Source: Pseudoalteromonas sp. P1-9 (GTDB lineage: Bacteria; Pseudomonadota; Gammaproteobacteria; Enterobacterales; Alteromonadaceae). From it: a DNA stretch of 64,000 nt. Below, piece after piece: positions 29,162-39,148 of this stretch. The notes beneath the pieces are model-generated. The model ran no database searches and had not been told where the DNA came from. It was given only the letters and a program-made list of their open reading frames with translations. The position numbers were made by a program, and so were the translations under genes. Within the stretch, counting starts at the first letter, position 1. Every line of letters begins with the position of its first letter. The stretch is from contig NZ_LKBD01000015.1 in assembly GCF_001399975.1 (NCBI RefSeq), positions 33,279 through 97,278 of the forward strand. The letters run 5' to 3'.

Positions 29162-29629
29162 CTAAATAAGTTTACACATTGTTTGTTCATAACAATACGT
29201 TATTGCGTGTTTGTTCGAATCGGACCATAAAATTTCTAGGGTGTCTTGGTAATTAAGCCATTTATAAGCTAAGTGTTCATTGGGATGCAAAACGATAGAT
29301 TGTGTCACTGGAACCAACAAATGAAATACAAACTCAGTGTTAATAGTACAGTTAGGTTTATAACGGCTACGCCACTGTGGCCTAATCTCGTAATGATTTG
29401 TAATGTTTAAATCATTAATTCTCATGCCTTGTTCGAGGCAATTAATGCCTGTTTCCTCAAGAACTTCGCGATATGCACAGGCAAGGGCTGTTTCATCGTG
29501 TTCAATGCCACCAGTAACAGATTGCCAAAAGGATGGGTCATCTGCACGTTGCATCACCAAAAATTGATTTTGAGTATTTTGAATAACCACAAGCACCGAA
29601 TAGGGGTCACGAAGCATAACGAGGCACAC
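29162..29629 (-). CDS. nudB: Nudix hydrolase NudB (dihydroneopterin triphosphate diphosphatase)
   Basis: The 155-residue protein contains the Nudix box G-x5-E-x7-REVLEETGI and the NudB-specific pattern DDPSFWQSVTGGIE and EHLAYKWL. NudB removes pyrophosphate from dihydroneopterin triphosphate in folate synthesis. Met5 (29617) is a possible alternative start that fits the family start better. Two intervals without close neighbours flank it; it is not beside ruvC or aspS as in E. coli. Confidence 0.88.
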   Translation of the reverse strand: MCLVMLRDPYSVLVVIQNTQNQFLVMQRADDPSFWQSVTGGIEHDETALACAYREVLEETGINCLEQGMRINDLNITNHYEIRPQWRSRYKPNCTINTEFVFHLLVPVTQSIVLHPNEHLAYKWLNYQDTLEILWSDSNKHAITYCYEQTMCKLI

Positions 29630-29727
29630 CGTTTTTTATACACAGTATACCTATTACAATAACGAGTTAAACTAATGTGGTAATAAACTTAGTTTTACGT
29701 TTAAAGTAATATGTTGGGAAGTGGATG

Positions 29728-29755
29728 TCCCACGCTAAGAGGCCTTAACGTGGGA
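29728..29755. terminator. Hairpin after the RND pump gene
   Basis: TCCCACG pairs with CGTGGGA, extended inward by CTAAG/CTTAA-type pairing, just downstream of the RND permease stop on the minus strand. There is no U-run, so termination strength is uncertain. Confidence 0.4.
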
Positions 29756-29764
29756 AAGTTGTAG

Positions 29765-32700
29765 CTAGGCTTCGGTGTTTTCTGGTTTAACGCCAAATAC
29801 TAAAGTATACAGCGCAGGAATTACCAGCAAAGTAAGAATGGTCGCAAATCCTAAACCAAACATAATGGTTACTGCCATCGATTTAAAAAACACATCGAAT
29901 AGTAGCGGGATCATACCCAGAATTGTTGTAATGGCAGCCATAGACACTGGTCTCAAACGACTGAGTGCAGAATGATAAACGGCTGTGTATGGGTGTTTAT
30001 TTTCACTCAGCTCAAGTTCAATTTGATCCATAAGCACAATGCCATTTTTAATCAGCATACCCGATAAGCTCAATAAACCAAGTAATGCCATAAAGCTAAA
30101 TGGGCTGCTCATGGTAAATAAACCAATGGTAACGCCAATTACCGCAAGCGGGACAGTCGCCCAAATAATTAACGGCTTTTTAATTGAGTTAAATAACAGC
30201 ACCGTGATAATAAACATAACTAAGTAGCCAAGCGGTAATGAGCCAAAGATAGCTTTTTGTGCCTTAGATGCAGATTCAAACTCGCCGCCCCAATCTAATT
30301 GGTAACCTTGCGGCAGTTTTATCGCTTCAATTTGTGGTTTTACACGCTTTAATAAATTTGCCGCGGTTTCATCACCTAGAATATCCGGATCGGCCATAAC
30401 CGTTATGGTGCGTTTACGGTCGCGACGCAATATTAAGTTATTTTCCCATTCGGTATTAAAGCCATCAACGATTTGCTCTATTGATACGTAAACACCGAGC
30501 GTTGGGCTGAAAATTTGTAAGTCATAAAGTGAATCTACGTTAAGACGTTCTGATGCAGGCGAGCGCGCGATTATCGGTAACATGCGCGTGCCATCGCGGT
30601 ATAAACCAACCTGGCGTCCCGACAAGGTCGTTAACAATACATTGTCTAAATCGGCTTTGCTAATGCCTAATCGACGGGCTTTTTGTTCATTAAACTGCGG
30701 ACGGATAACTTTCGTTAATTCACGCCAATCATGTTTAATGTTATATGCTGCGCCATCGGCGTTTAATATTTCAATTGCTTGGTTAGCTAAATCGCGCAGC
30801 ACTTTTGGGTCGTGCCCCTGAAAACGTGCTTCAATCTTTGCGTCGGTTGATGGGCCAATCTCCATGCGTTTTAGTTTAATAACCGCATTATGTAAATTTT
30901 CATCGGCATAACTGCGTACATCAGCTAGCAACTCATTAAGTGATTCGAGATCCGTCGTTCTGATAATCAATTGACCAAACGCAGGATGAATTTTTTCTGG
31001 CGCGTATGTCAGCATAAAGCGAGGAGCGCCTTGGCCAATCGTACTGGTTACTTCAACAACTTGTGACTTGGCAAGTAAGTACTCTTCTAACGCAGAAATA
31101 TCTTTCTCCGTGGCTCTAATATCAGACCCTTGATAACGCCAGTAATCTAGGTAGAACATCGGTGTGTTTGACGGTGGGAAAAATGACTGTTTAACATTAC
31201 CGAACAGGACTAATGCTCCAAGTAACGACACAAACATAATTGCAAGTGTACTTTTTGGCCACGCTAAAACGGTTTTAAGTACTTTGCCGTAAAAAACGAA
31301 TAATGCCCCTTTATAAAGTTCATCTGCATCAAGTTCATTGTCAGGGTTATGTTCAATTTCACTTTGTTTAAACAGCACACTGGCTAAAAACGGAGTAATT
31401 GTAATAGCCGTTACCCAGCTCAATAAAAGTGAAATAAGTAAGACATAAAATAGGCTTCCAGCAAATTCACCTGTTGCGTCAGAACTTAGGCCTATTGGGG
31501 CAAAAGCAGTGATCGCGATAATCGTTGCGCCTAATAATGGCCATTTAGTTTGATTAACAATGCTGTTAGCCGCTTTTACTTTGCTGTAACCTTTTTTAAG
31601 GCCAACCAAAATACCCTCTGTTATAACAATGGCGTTATCAACGAGCATGCCTAATGCAATGATCAAAGCACCTAAAGAAATACGTTGCAGGTCAATGTTT
31701 TGAACCAACATAAAGATAAAGGTACCAAAAACGGTAATAAGTAGTACCGCACCAATCAGTAAGCCACTGCGAAACCCCATAAATAGCAACAGTACCGCAA
31801 TTACAATTGCAACCGCTTGTGCCAGCGACATAATGAAATCATCAACTGACTTCTCAACTTCTTTAGGCTGGTTGTAAAGTGTGTTAATTTCAATGCCATA
31901 TGGTCTTTGATATTCAAGTGATGCAAGATGGTTAGACAAACGCTCGCCAACATCAACTACGTTAACGCCTGATGCGAACGAGACGCCTAATAGCAGTGTT
32001 TGTTTACCTGCATAATGGGTTGGATTATTAGGTATTTCAGGGTATTCACGTTTTACCGTAGCAACATCGCCTAAATAGATAATTTCTTTTGCGCCCGGTT
32101 TTGAGATCAGCAGGTCTTCAAGTTCCGACACATCTTTAAATTCGCCAGTAGGGTGGAGACGAATTGATTCGCCTTCTACTGTTACTTTACCTGCGTTTGA
32201 TACGGTGTTTTGATTTTGCAATAACTGGTATATCACGTTTGCTGAAATACCAAGTTGCGCAAGTTTATGACTCGAAATCTCGACGGTAACTTGTGGTTTT
32301 TGTTCGCCGGCCACGGTGACTTTACCTACACCATCTACTAATACTAATTCGCGGCGTAGGTAATCGACGTAATTTTCAAGTTCTTCATAAGAGTAATCAT
32401 CGCCGTTAATTGCGTAAAGCACACCATAAACATCGCCAAAATCATCCATTACACTTGGTGGATAAACACCCGAAGGTAACCGCGGTGATAAATCATTTAT
32501 TTTACGGCGCAATTCATCCCAAATTTGCCTTAATTCTTCTTTGCGATAGGTACTTTTCATCTCGACCGCAATTTGCGATAAACCGGGTGAAGAAATAGAC
32601 GTGACATAATCAACATACGGTAGCTGTTGAATAACGTTTTCAATCGGGTAAGTAACTTCTTGTTCAACTTGCTCTGGCGAGGCACCTGGGTAGCGTGTTA

Positions 32701-32842
32701 TAACCATGGCCTTCTTTAGGGTGAACTCTGGGTCTTCTAAACGACCGAGTTGCTGATAAGAAAAAACACCACCGAGTAATAAAATTAGCGTAAACAGCCA
32801 GCTTATCGTGCGTTTTTCAATTGACGTTTCAGCAATGCTCAT
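29765..32842 (-). CDS. RND efflux transporter permease
   Basis: The ~1025-residue inner-membrane pump is an AcrB/VexF-like proton-driven exporter. It has an N-terminal helix, two large periplasmic loops and the helix-4 region with the conserved LGMLVDNAIVITEG (proton relay). The second half ends with the MFGLGFATILTLLVIPALYTL pattern. ATG 32842 is chosen because the family begins MSIAETSIEKRTISW and because it lies one base after the adaptor stop; an upstream ATG at 32878 would overlap that gene. Substrates are probably hydrophobic toxicants. Outer-membrane channel genes are not adjacent. Confidence 0.92.
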   Translation of the reverse strand: MSIAETSIEKRTISWLFTLILLLGGVFSYQQLGRLEDPEFTLKKAMVITRYPGASPEQVEQEVTYPIENVIQQLPYVDYVTSISSPGLSQIAVEMKSTYRKEELRQIWDELRRKINDLSPRLPSGVYPPSVMDDFGDVYGVLYAINGDDYSYEELENYVDYLRRELVLVDGVGKVTVAGEQKPQVTVEISSHKLAQLGISANVIYQLLQNQNTVSNAGKVTVEGESIRLHPTGEFKDVSELEDLLISKPGAKEIIYLGDVATVKREYPEIPNNPTHYAGKQTLLLGVSFASGVNVVDVGERLSNHLASLEYQRPYGIEINTLYNQPKEVEKSVDDFIMSLAQAVAIVIAVLLLFMGFRSGLLIGAVLLITVFGTFIFMLVQNIDLQRISLGALIIALGMLVDNAIVITEGILVGLKKGYSKVKAANSIVNQTKWPLLGATIIAITAFAPIGLSSDATGEFAGSLFYVLLISLLLSWVTAITITPFLASVLFKQSEIEHNPDNELDADELYKGALFVFYGKVLKTVLAWPKSTLAIMFVSLLGALVLFGNVKQSFFPPSNTPMFYLDYWRYQGSDIRATEKDISALEEYLLAKSQVVEVTSTIGQGAPRFMLTYAPEKIHPAFGQLIIRTTDLESLNELLADVRSYADENLHNAVIKLKRMEIGPSTDAKIEARFQGHDPKVLRDLANQAIEILNADGAAYNIKHDWRELTKVIRPQFNEQKARRLGISKADLDNVLLTTLSGRQVGLYRDGTRMLPIIARSPASERLNVDSLYDLQIFSPTLGVYVSIEQIVDGFNTEWENNLILRRDRKRTITVMADPDILGDETAANLLKRVKPQIEAIKLPQGYQLDWGGEFESASKAQKAIFGSLPLGYLVMFIITVLLFNSIKKPLIIWATVPLAVIGVTIGLFTMSSPFSFMALLGLLSLSGMLIKNGIVLMDQIELELSENKHPYTAVYHSALSRLRPVSMAAITTILGMIPLLFDVFFKSMAVTIMFGLGFATILTLLVIPALYTLVFGVKPENTEA

Positions 32843-32843
32843 A

Positions 32844-33902
32844 TTATAAGCCTCGCTCTTTAGTCCATGGACGAACAAGGCTTTGCTCTGTTAATTGGTG
32901 TACGCCGGCACTCACGATTTTGTCGCCCGGTTGTAGGCCGCTTTCAACTTCAATACCACTTTTATGGATTTCACCTAAGGTAATTTTAAGTTTTTCTATT
33001 GAACCATCGTTAAAGCGCCAAACAAACGAATTTTCACTTGCATCACTAAATACTGCGGTCGTTGGAATAGTGAATTTTTGTTGATCTGAACGGAACACTT
33101 TATTTAAATCAATCAGTACATTGCCCGTCATGCCTGCGAGCAAATTAAAATCGTTTGGTAGCGGTAAGGTAAATACCACTCGATAACTTAACGTTAACGG
33201 ATCCGCTTGAGTATCCCATTCTTTAAGTGACAGTGCATACGCCTTATTTGGAAAGCTATCGAATACGACTTGTGGCTTATAATTTGTTTGTTTATCGACA
33301 CGCGCTACCAATTTTTCAGGAATTTGAATAGTTACGTCCATTAAATCACGGGTTTCGATGCGCATAATATTTTGTTTCGCAACAACACTCTCAAAGTTCT
33401 TAATAAATACTTTACTAATAGTGCCTGAAAACGGCGCTCGTAAAACTGTGTATTCTAAATCAGTTTGCGCTTTTTCTAATGCAGAGAGCGCGACTTGCAT
33501 ATTGGCCTTTGCTTGATCTAATTCCGATTGCGACGCAATGCCTTTTTGTTTTAGCGTTTCGGTACGTTCGAGTTGATTTTTCGCGAGTTTGTAGCGCGCT
33601 TCTCTGTCAGCGAGCTGTAGTTTAAAATCTTCAGGATCAAGCTTGGCAAGCATATCGCCTTTTTTGACTGCTTGGCCTGCAAGTGTAGGAAATTCAATTA
33701 GCTCGCCATTCACTCTAAACGATAAATACGATCCTTGATTTGCTTCTACTTTAGCAGGAAAACGCCTGATATTCGGGCTTCCTGAATCAGGTACGGTAAA
33801 AAGTTTAACAGGACGAGAAATGACAGATTCAATTTTTTCTGGCGCTGCATCTTTGCAGGCAGTTAATAGCATTACTGGTAAACACAGTAAAAAGGCGCGC
33901 AT
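32844..33902 (-). CDS. RND efflux periplasmic adaptor lipoprotein (MFP)
   Basis: The 352-residue adaptor has a lipobox (LLTAC, Cys16) and the usual HlyD/AcrA order: beta-barrel entry, lipoyl half (GDMLAKLDPEDF), a helical hairpin (about 80-130, including LKQKGIASQSELDQAKANM), lipoyl half (TVLRAPFSGTISKVF) and membrane-proximal domain. It links the pump to an outer-membrane channel. It is the first gene of a two-gene operon divergent from a LysR regulator. Confidence 0.93.
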   Translation of the reverse strand: MRAFLLCLPVMLLTACKDAAPEKIESVISRPVKLFTVPDSGSPNIRRFPAKVEANQGSYLSFRVNGELIEFPTLAGQAVKKGDMLAKLDPEDFKLQLADREARYKLAKNQLERTETLKQKGIASQSELDQAKANMQVALSALEKAQTDLEYTVLRAPFSGTISKVFIKNFESVVAKQNIMRIETRDLMDVTIQIPEKLVARVDKQTNYKPQVVFDSFPNKAYALSLKEWDTQADPLTLSYRVVFTLPLPNDFNLLAGMTGNVLIDLNKVFRSDQQKFTIPTTAVFSDASENSFVWRFNDGSIEKLKITLGEIHKSGIEVESGLQPGDKIVSAGVHQLTEQSLVRPWTKERGL

Positions 33903-34005
33903 CTTATTATCCTAAAAAGAAAAAGTTAATTAACTATAGCCAGAATAACGAAACACAATATAAAATTATATTTATAAAAAATTACTAACTGTATAAGTTT
34001 TAATA

Positions 34006-34890
34006 ATGAAGTTAAGTCAATTGAAGATTTTAGACGCTATTGTTAGTTCTCAAAGCTTAAAACAGGCCGCTGAAAAGTGTCATAAAACCCAGCCTGCACT
34101 GACCATGGCGATGCAAAAGTTAGAACAAGACATCGGTTTTACCTTAATTGACCGCAGTGGTTATCGTTTAAAATTAACGCCAGCTGGCGAGCGCTTTTAT
34201 AAGCAAGCTAAGCGAGTGTTATCTGGCTGCGATGAGCTTGATAAGATTAGTTCAACATTAGCACTTGGTTATGAACCGAGTATCTGTATTGCGTATGAGC
34301 AATTAGCGGGAGATCAGCGTATAAGCAAACTATTTGGTAAAGTTATTCAGCAATTTCCGCGTACACAATTCAAGATAGTAGGTGGTTCGCGATTTCAAGC
34401 AGTTGAAAAACTAGCAAAAGGTGAGGTTGATATTGGCATTGGACCTTGGTTTGATATTTTTCACGCGTCAGGGGATTTTCAAAGCGTTTTACTTAAACCG
34501 ATCGATGTTATTTTAGTGGCGTCACCGCAAATTTTATCAAATGGTCGCACAACATTAACAAGTGATGAACTTGATGCTATTCCATGTTTAACCTTAAAAC
34601 CCACAGAATTACCTTTTGACGATGAAAAATTATCGTTTGCAAAAGGCTCGCAAGTGGTGATGGTGGAAGAGCTGGCAACATTGCGCTCATTATTATTACA
34701 GGGCGTTGGTTGGGGGTTAGCTGCAAAACACGTGTGTAAAACTGAACTGGAAAATGGCGATTTAGTGCAAATAAGATTAAGTGACGACGAAGACCAATTT
34801 CAATCCGAGTTACGTGCGTTTCGCAGTAATCGTAATTTCTACGGACCGGTTGCCAGTGCAATATGGCAAGGGCTTCAAGAACTCTACTAA
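34006..34890 (+). CDS. LysR-family transcriptional regulator
   Basis: The 294-residue protein has an N-terminal winged HTH (about 1-60, with QSLKQAAEKCHKTQPALTMA) and a periplasmic-binding-protein-like effector domain (about 90-290). Divergence from the RND operon over a 103-bp AT-rich gap strongly suggests it regulates that pump, as is typical for LysR genes. No clear T-N11-A operator could be singled out in the AT-rich sequence. Confidence 0.9.
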   Translation: MKLSQLKILDAIVSSQSLKQAAEKCHKTQPALTMAMQKLEQDIGFTLIDRSGYRLKLTPAGERFYKQAKRVLSGCDELDKISSTLALGYEPSICIAYEQLAGDQRISKLFGKVIQQFPRTQFKIVGGSRFQAVEKLAKGEVDIGIGPWFDIFHASGDFQSVLLKPIDVILVASPQILSNGRTTLTSDELDAIPCLTLKPTELPFDDEKLSFAKGSQVVMVEELATLRSLLLQGVGWGLAAKHVCKTELENGDLVQIRLSDDEDQFQSELRAFRSNRNFYGPVASAIWQGLQELY

Positions 34891-34905
34891 TTTTTAGGTT
34901 TTAAC

Positions 34906-35217
34906 ATGACGCAAGAAGAAAAAGTACAAGCAATTTTACTCGTGGTGGCGTCCATTCCAAGCGGCAAGGTGTGTACCTATGGCAAAATAGCAGAAATGGC
35001 TTCACTAAAAGGACATGCCCGTTTAGTGGGAACCGTCATGAAAAAACTGCCAAGTGGTAGTCGTATTCCTTGGTTTAGAGTGATTAATTCACAAGGTAAA
35101 ATTAGTTTCCCAGAGAACAGTGAAAAATATCAACAACAGAAATCGCTGCTGGAACAAGAAGGAATTGTGTTTAAAGGAACAAAAATAGATTTAAAAGTCG
35201 CAATGTGGCAGGTATAA
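34906..35217 (+). CDS. Alkyltransferase-like (Atl) DNA-damage-binding protein
   Basis: The 103-residue protein is a stand-alone MGMT C-terminal DNA-binding domain. It has the base-flipping Tyr25 and the arginine finger (GHARLVG, Arg39), but the methyl-acceptor Cys of PCHRV is missing: the sequence is PWFRV (55-59). Atl proteins bind O6-alkylguanine and hand it to nucleotide excision repair. Most bacterial Atl proteins have PWHRV, so Phe57 is atypical. It lies 15 bp after lysR, possibly cotranscribed. Confidence 0.9.
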   Translation: MTQEEKVQAILLVVASIPSGKVCTYGKIAEMASLKGHARLVGTVMKKLPSGSRIPWFRVINSQGKISFPENSEKYQQQKSLLEQEGIVFKGTKIDLKVAMWQV

Positions 35218-35306
35218 CGCGATAGCAAATTTAAATGCATTTGTCGTTTCGCATCTTAGACGTTACGGTTTACAATTAAGCATTATTTAACGAGAATCGC
35301 GGTAGT

Positions 35307-36395
35307 ATGTTTAGACGATTAATATCAAAGGTTTTTCCAACTTTAAAACAACAAGTTGAAGCAAATCATTACTTCTTTGAAGACAGCAAAGATGCGCCTG
35401 AAAACCTAGATATTCTATATAATCAAAATAATGCTGACGTGTCTGATCTTACCTTTGAATTAAAAAATACAGTTCATTATCAGGACCGCTTTTTTGAACT
35501 GTTATTTAATAGCGTAATTACCACATCTCAGCGCGACCCGATAAATGAATTTATTGAAAGTAAAATCCTACAGTTATTGCGCCAACCACAATATATCTTG
35601 AAAGCGTTGCCACTTGTACCGAGTTCGCTAACCCAAGTTATGAATACGCTCAATCAGGCGGAGTTTGATGTTGAAATACTTGTCAATCTGATTAGCGACG
35701 ACCCTGTTATTGCGGCCAAAGTGGTTGAGCTTGCGAATTCCGCGTTTTACAACCGCGCAAACAAGCCGATTTCAGATATAAAAGCAGCATTTATGTTGCT
35801 CGGCCAAAAAGGGTTATCTGAAGGAGTGATTAACGGCTTTGTTGCACAAATGGTACCCAAAGCACAGATCTATTTTAAAAACTATGGCAAGCACTTATGG
35901 TCGCATAGCCAAACTACAGGGCGCTTAAGCCAACAGTTAGCCGTTAAATATCAAATTAACGCAGAGCAAGCTTATTTAGTCGGTTTGCTCGTAAATTTGG
36001 GCAGTATGGTTATTTTTCAATTAATGATTGATGCGTTTTCAAGTGTCTGTCCTGATACTCAGCCAAACGCCCAAAATATTAAACGTTTAGTAACGGATTA
36101 TGGTCAGCGGTTAACTCTCGATATTGCAAAACTTTGGAATTTTCCACGCGAAATATTAGAAAGCTTAGCGGTACAAAGTAGAATCAGCACAGAGCATGAG
36201 TTACTAAAATATTCCGAACGATATCCTATTGGTGGATGTGTTTATCAAGCTAATCAACTTGCCATGTTATCGCTGCTGGTAAAACACAACAAAATCGAAT
36301 TAGAAGATTTCGATTTCAACAATGCAACGATAACGTTACTAACAAAAGAAGAAGCGAGTTTGCTGATAAATCATAGCGCAAATACTGTGATTTAA
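35307..36395 (+). CDS. HDOD-domain protein
   Basis: The 362-residue protein has a central HDOD domain (about 100-300) with LPLVPSSLTQVMNTLN, LISDDPVIAAKVVELANSA and ISDIKAAFMLLGQKGL. This fold is related to HD hydrolases but lacks the metal-binding HD residues and usually acts as a signalling or output module. The N-terminal 90 residues are unrecognised. It stands alone, so its partner cannot be inferred. Confidence 0.85.
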   Translation: MFRRLISKVFPTLKQQVEANHYFFEDSKDAPENLDILYNQNNADVSDLTFELKNTVHYQDRFFELLFNSVITTSQRDPINEFIESKILQLLRQPQYILKALPLVPSSLTQVMNTLNQAEFDVEILVNLISDDPVIAAKVVELANSAFYNRANKPISDIKAAFMLLGQKGLSEGVINGFVAQMVPKAQIYFKNYGKHLWSHSQTTGRLSQQLAVKYQINAEQAYLVGLLVNLGSMVIFQLMIDAFSSVCPDTQPNAQNIKRLVTDYGQRLTLDIAKLWNFPREILESLAVQSRISTEHELLKYSERYPIGGCVYQANQLAMLSLLVKHNKIELEDFDFNNATITLLTKEEASLLINHSANTVI

Positions 36396-36499
36396 TTTAT
36401 TAATGCTGGTTAGCTTAGTTATTTAAAAACGGTCTTTTTCTTGTTGTCAGTATGCTTAATCGTTACACTTGCAATCCATTTTTAAAACACGTGCTTTAA

Positions 36500-38413
36500 A
36501 TGAATAGTATCGACGATTTGTTTGGTAAATCAGGCCCGTTCGCCCTCGCGATTAAAGGGTATGCACCCAGGCAACCACAAATTGATATGGCCAAATCGGT
36601 CGCTTTAGCCATTGCAAAAGATGAGCAGGCAATTGTTGAAGCAGGAACAGGTACCGGTAAAACATTTGCTTATTTGGTACCTGCGTTACTATCAGATAAA
36701 AAAGTGATGGTGTCGACTGGCTCCAAAGCACTGCAAGAGCAATTATTCCATCGTGATTTGCCTGCGCTAAAAAAGATCCTCGGAAAAGGCAAAAAAATTG
36801 CCCTGCTAAAAGGGCGTTCCAACTATTTATGTATTGAACGTTTAAATCAGCACGTTGCCCATGTACCAGTAGACGACCCCGATGTCATGCATCAGCTCGC
36901 CATGGTGGCAAAATTTTCCGGCGAAACGCGCTCTGGCGATATGGCTGATTGCAGCGGCATTGAAGAAGATGCCAAAGTATTACCTTATGTCACATCTACG
37001 ACGGATAATTGTCTTGGTAAAGAATGTCCATCATTTCAAGATTGTTTTGTCAGAAAAGCCCGCGTTAAAGCCATCGAATCAGATTTAGTGGTAGTTAATC
37101 ACCATTTATTTTTGGCTGATGCTGTTGTTAAAGAATCGGGCTTCGGCGAACTTATTCCAAATGTTAATTGCTATATATTCGATGAAGCGCATCAGTTACC
37201 CAACATTGCATCAGATTATTTTGCCTCGCGCGTAAGCACACGTATGGTCATTGAGCTTGTTCGCGATATTCGCTTAGTGTATCGCGGTGAGCTCTTCGAT
37301 ATGATCCAGCTAGGTAAAACATTAGATAAACTCGAAACTGCGGTATTTGATTTACGCTTGCAATTTCCAAGTGACAGCCAACGCGGTGACTGGCAACAAA
37401 TGATCAAACAAGCGAATGTGTATCGTGCGATTGAACGGGTAATAAACGATATTAGCTTTTTATATCAAGTGCTTAAATTATGCCTTGAACGCAGTGACAA
37501 AATTGAAAAATTGTTTGAACGTACAGCCAGCCTAAAAGGCCAGCTAGAAACCATGTACGACGCACAAAAACCGGGATTTAGTTTTTGGTTTGAAACAACT
37601 AAGCGTCATTTAACTTTTAGTATTACGCCTCTCAATGTATCAGAACGATTTCGGGCACTTGTTGATAATGCCACGTCGAGCTGGGTTTTTACCTCGGCAA
37701 CCCTTGCGGTAAATGGCGATTTAACCCACTTCGCCAAGGATTTAGGCTTAAGTACTAAGATTATGGAAGTGTATGACAGTCCGTTTGACTACGAAAACCA
37801 AGCGTTACTGTGTATACCGCGTTATTTGCCTGAGCCGAGTAAATCAGAAATGGGTTTTTCCATCGTTAGCATTGCAAAGCAAATGATTAAAGCGGCTAAA
37901 GGCCGTTGTTTTATCTTGTTTACCAGTTATCGCATGCTTAATTTAGTGGCAGACGGCTTATCGCACAGCGTTGAATACCCGCTTTTAGTTCAGGGACAAG
38001 CGTCAAAACGTATTTTGTTAGAGAAATTTGTGATGCACGGCAACTCTGTGTTGCTTGGTACAGCATCATTTTGGGAAGGGGTTGATGTGAGAGGTGATGC
38101 GCTGTCATGCGTGATTATTGATAAATTGCCGTTTGCAGCGCCCGATGATCCCTTATTACAGGCAAAGATGAAATCCCATAGCGGGCAGGGCAATGACCCG
38201 TTTTATTCGCTGCAATTACCTGGGGCTGTTATTGCGTTAAAACAAGGCGTTGGCCGCTTAATTCGTGACCGAAAAGATAAAGGCGTGCTGGTGATCTGTG
38301 ATAATCGCTTAGTGACTAGGGAATATGGTAGAATCTTTTTAGCAAGTTTACCCAATATGGCGCGCACTCGCGATCTCGCAAAAGCGTCTGCATTTTTAGA
38401 AAAAATTAAATAG
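36500..38413 (+). CDS. yoaA: DinG-family ATP-dependent DNA helicase YoaA
   Basis: The 637-residue XPD-like superfamily-2 helicase has Walker A (AGTGTGKT, about 48-55), a DEAH box (IFDEAHQL) and a C-terminal GVGRLIRDRKDKG motif. Cysteines at SNYLC and within DNCLGKECPSFQDC fit the four ligands of the family's Fe-S cluster. E. coli YoaA works with the clamp-loader subunit HolC in repairing stalled forks. It is tightly linked to tsaB: the next start is four bases after its stop. Confidence 0.93.
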   Translation: MNSIDDLFGKSGPFALAIKGYAPRQPQIDMAKSVALAIAKDEQAIVEAGTGTGKTFAYLVPALLSDKKVMVSTGSKALQEQLFHRDLPALKKILGKGKKIALLKGRSNYLCIERLNQHVAHVPVDDPDVMHQLAMVAKFSGETRSGDMADCSGIEEDAKVLPYVTSTTDNCLGKECPSFQDCFVRKARVKAIESDLVVVNHHLFLADAVVKESGFGELIPNVNCYIFDEAHQLPNIASDYFASRVSTRMVIELVRDIRLVYRGELFDMIQLGKTLDKLETAVFDLRLQFPSDSQRGDWQQMIKQANVYRAIERVINDISFLYQVLKLCLERSDKIEKLFERTASLKGQLETMYDAQKPGFSFWFETTKRHLTFSITPLNVSERFRALVDNATSSWVFTSATLAVNGDLTHFAKDLGLSTKIMEVYDSPFDYENQALLCIPRYLPEPSKSEMGFSIVSIAKQMIKAAKGRCFILFTSYRMLNLVADGLSHSVEYPLLVQGQASKRILLEKFVMHGNSVLLGTASFWEGVDVRGDALSCVIIDKLPFAAPDDPLLQAKMKSHSGQGNDPFYSLQLPGAVIALKQGVGRLIRDRKDKGVLVICDNRLVTREYGRIFLASLPNMARTRDLAKASAFLEKIK

Positions 38414-38416
38414 ATT

Positions 38417-39097
38417 ATGTCAAATATACTTCTTATAGATGCTGCTACAGAAGCGTTGTCTGTAGCCGTTAGCTGTGATTTAAAAAACGCTCACTTTGAG
38501 GTGTGCCCTCAACAACATAGCCAAAAAATGTTGCCGTTGGTCGATAGTATTTTAAATAGTGCAAACACGAAGCTAAAAGCACTTGATGCTATCGCGTTTG
38601 GCCGTGGCCCTGGTAGCTTTACCGGTGTGCGCGTTGGTGTTTCGGTCACGCAAGGGCTGGCATATGCCGCAAATTTAACTGTGATCGGTGTATCGAACTT
38701 ACAAATGATGGCGCAACAGGCATTTGACACGACAGAAGCGGATTATGCAATCGCAACGATAGACGCGCGTATGGGCGAAATTTATTACGCAGAATTTAAG
38801 CGTGATGAAAATAATCTCGCAGCGTTTATGTCAAACGAAATGGTCATAAAGCCAGAAGAATTAACCCTACCAGAATACGATGCCGTAGTTGTGGGTACCG
38901 GTTGTCAAACGTATAAAGTGCACTTTGAAGCAACAAATTTAACGATTTTAGATGAGATAACGCTACCAAATGCACGTTTTATGGCGACATTAGCAGAACG
39001 TGAATTGATTGAGGGCAATACGGTGGTTGCCGCAGATGCACAGCCTGTTTATGTACGTGACACGGTAACGTGGAAAAAATTACCGGGCCGAGAATAA
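38417..39097 (+). CDS. tsaB: tRNA threonylcarbamoyladenosine biosynthesis protein TsaB
   Basis: The 226-residue protein has the ASKHA-fold start ILLIDAATEALSVAV, the QQHSQKMLPLVD helix and FGRGPGSFTGVRVG. It partners TsaD and TsaE in forming the essential t6A37 base of ANN-decoding tRNAs. It lies directly behind yoaA, the usual arrangement in gammaproteobacteria, and ends before a hairpin shared with the convergent phosphatase gene. Confidence 0.95.
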   Translation: MSNILLIDAATEALSVAVSCDLKNAHFEVCPQQHSQKMLPLVDSILNSANTKLKALDAIAFGRGPGSFTGVRVGVSVTQGLAYAANLTVIGVSNLQMMAQQAFDTTEADYAIATIDARMGEIYYAEFKRDENNLAAFMSNEMVIKPEELTLPEYDAVVVGTGCQTYKVHFEATNLTILDEITLPNARFMATLAERELIEGNTVVAADAQPVYVRDTVTWKKLPGRE

Positions 39098-39107
39098 GCT
39101 AAGTATA

Positions 39108-39139
39108 AAGACTGTGTCGATAACTATCGGCACAGTCTT
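39108..39139. terminator. Hairpin between convergent tsaB and phosphatase genes
   Basis: AAGACTGTG pairs with CACAGTCTT, with a further TCGAT/ATCGG pairing inside. It sits between two convergent stop codons; T-runs are weak on both sides. Confidence 0.55.
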
Positions 39140-39148
39140 GGTTTGGGT

